From NCBI GenBank assembly GCA_905116865.2, contig CAJHNH020000560.1:142501-206500 (forward strand): DNA of 64,000 nt, in the 5' to 3' direction. Numbering within the stretch: the stretch's first letter is position 1; each line of letters opens with the position of its first letter. Positions 63,151 to 64,000 of the stretch are shown here, piece by piece. Position numbers and translations under genes: made by a program. Below the pieces are notes generated by a model, which worked only from the letters and a program-made list of their open reading frames with translations, searched no databases and had not been told where the DNA came from. Origin of the DNA: Candidula unifasciata (lineage: Eukaryota; Mollusca; Gastropoda; Stylommatophora; Geomitridae).

Positions 63151-64000
63151 TTGTCCATCTGGTGTTATGATTGTCCATCTTGTGTTATGATTGTCCATCT
63201 GGTGTAATGAATGTCCATCTGGTGTTATGATTGTCCATCTGGTGTTATGAATGTACATCTGGTGTTATGATTGTCCATCTGGTGTTATGATTGTCCATCT
63301 GGTGTTATGATTGTCCATCTGGTGTTATGATTGTCCATCTGGTGTTATGATTGTCCATCTGCTGTTATGAATGTCCATCTGGTGTTATGATTGTCCATCT
63401 GGTGTTATGATTGTCCATCTGGTGTTATGATTGTCCATCTGGTGTTATGAATGTCCATCTGGTGTTATGATTGTCCATCTGGTGTTATGAATGTCCATCT
63501 GGTGTTATGATTGTCCATCTGGTGTTATGATTGTCCATCTGGTGTTATGATTGTCCATCCGGTGTTATGAATGTCCATCTGGTGTTATGATTGTCCATCT
63601 GGTGTTATGATTGTCCATCTGGTGTTATGAATGTCCATCTGGTGTTATGATTGTCCATCTGGTGTTATGATTGTCCATCTGGTGTTATGATTGTCCATCT
63701 GGTGTTATGATTGTCCATCTGGTGTTATGATTGTCCATCGGGTGTTATGAATGTCCATCTGGTGTTATGAATGTCCATCTGGTGTTATGAATGTCCATCT
63801 GGTGTTATGATTGTCCATCTGGTGTTATGAATGTCCATCTGGTGTTATGAATGTCCATCTGGTGTAATGAATGTCCATCTGGTGTTATGATTGTCCATCT
63901 GGTGTTATGAATGTACATCTGGTGTTATGATTGTCCATCTGGTGTTATGATTGTCCATCTGGTGTTATGATTGTCCATCTGGTGTTATGATTGTCCATCT
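63151..64000. repeat. 20-bp satellite, at least 42 copies, running off the window
   Basis: TTGTCCATCTGGTGTTATGA is repeated at 20-bp spacing with a common A variant (ATGTCC in place of TTGTCC) and rare single changes. The right end is outside the window. Confidence 0.97.

Overview
This window is eukaryotic nuclear DNA. The long introns, GT-AG splice sites, dense microsatellites and many decayed non-LTR retrotransposons and tRNA-derived SINEs point to a lophotrochozoan animal. A gastropod mollusc is my best guess; this is an inference from repeat style and not proven. Only about 8% of the window looks like host coding sequence. No bacterial-type operon, CRISPR array or bona fide tRNA/rRNA gene is present.

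Host genes. (1) On the + strand, 4534-8706 is one very large terminal exon of 1,390 codons, followed by a 3'UTR with a poly(A) signal at 9047. Its first residues look like the last strand of a PCGF/BMI1 RAWUL domain. The rest is a long disordered basic and Ser/Thr-rich tail, so I read it tentatively as a Psc/BMI1-like Polycomb protein. (2) On the - strand, three exons too short for ORF finding (52586-52714, about 46831-47002, 39942-40030) match a Class I methyltransferase of the METTL27 (WBSCR27) type. They are spread over 13 kb and separated by SINEs and LINE debris. At least one internal exon and both ends of this gene were not found. A further exon-like 44-mer lies at 55423-55466.

Mobile DNA. 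One near full-length but frameshifted RTE-like LINE (57300-60825) carries four in-frame copies of a 144-bp piece of its endonuclease. About ten LINE C-terminal fragments occur elsewhere. Two families of RNase H-bearing non-LTR elements are present: alpha, with a (CTAA)n tail, and beta, with an ACTCA-type tail. I labelled the short dispersed families A to I: tRNA-headed SINEs A, B, C, D and E; tail-bearing retroposons F (ten copies) and G (five copies); H, of unknown type; and I, a short piece with a hammerhead-like core. Many copies have perfect 9-15 bp target-site duplications (TSDs). A hAT-type MITE at 49070-49255 (a second copy near 53405) looks like the SPIN (SPACE INVADERS) family, known for horizontal transfer among animals.

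Tandem repeats. There are minisatellite arrays of 49, 21, 19-20, 44/47, 46 (92-bp higher order), 31, 40, 68, 26 and 20 bp, the last running off the right edge. There are also large (TA)n, (CA)n, (TTA)n, (CTAA)n and GAT-type tracts. Several of these start exactly at the 3' tail of a retroelement, suggesting that retroposon tails seed arrays here.

Layout: 1-4.5 kb, repeats and probably the last intron of the Psc-like gene; 4.5-9.1 kb, its last exon and 3'UTR; 9-39 kb, repeats and retroelement debris only; 39.9-55.5 kb, the METTL27-like gene with repeat-filled introns; 57-63 kb, LINEs; 63.15-64 kb, satellite.
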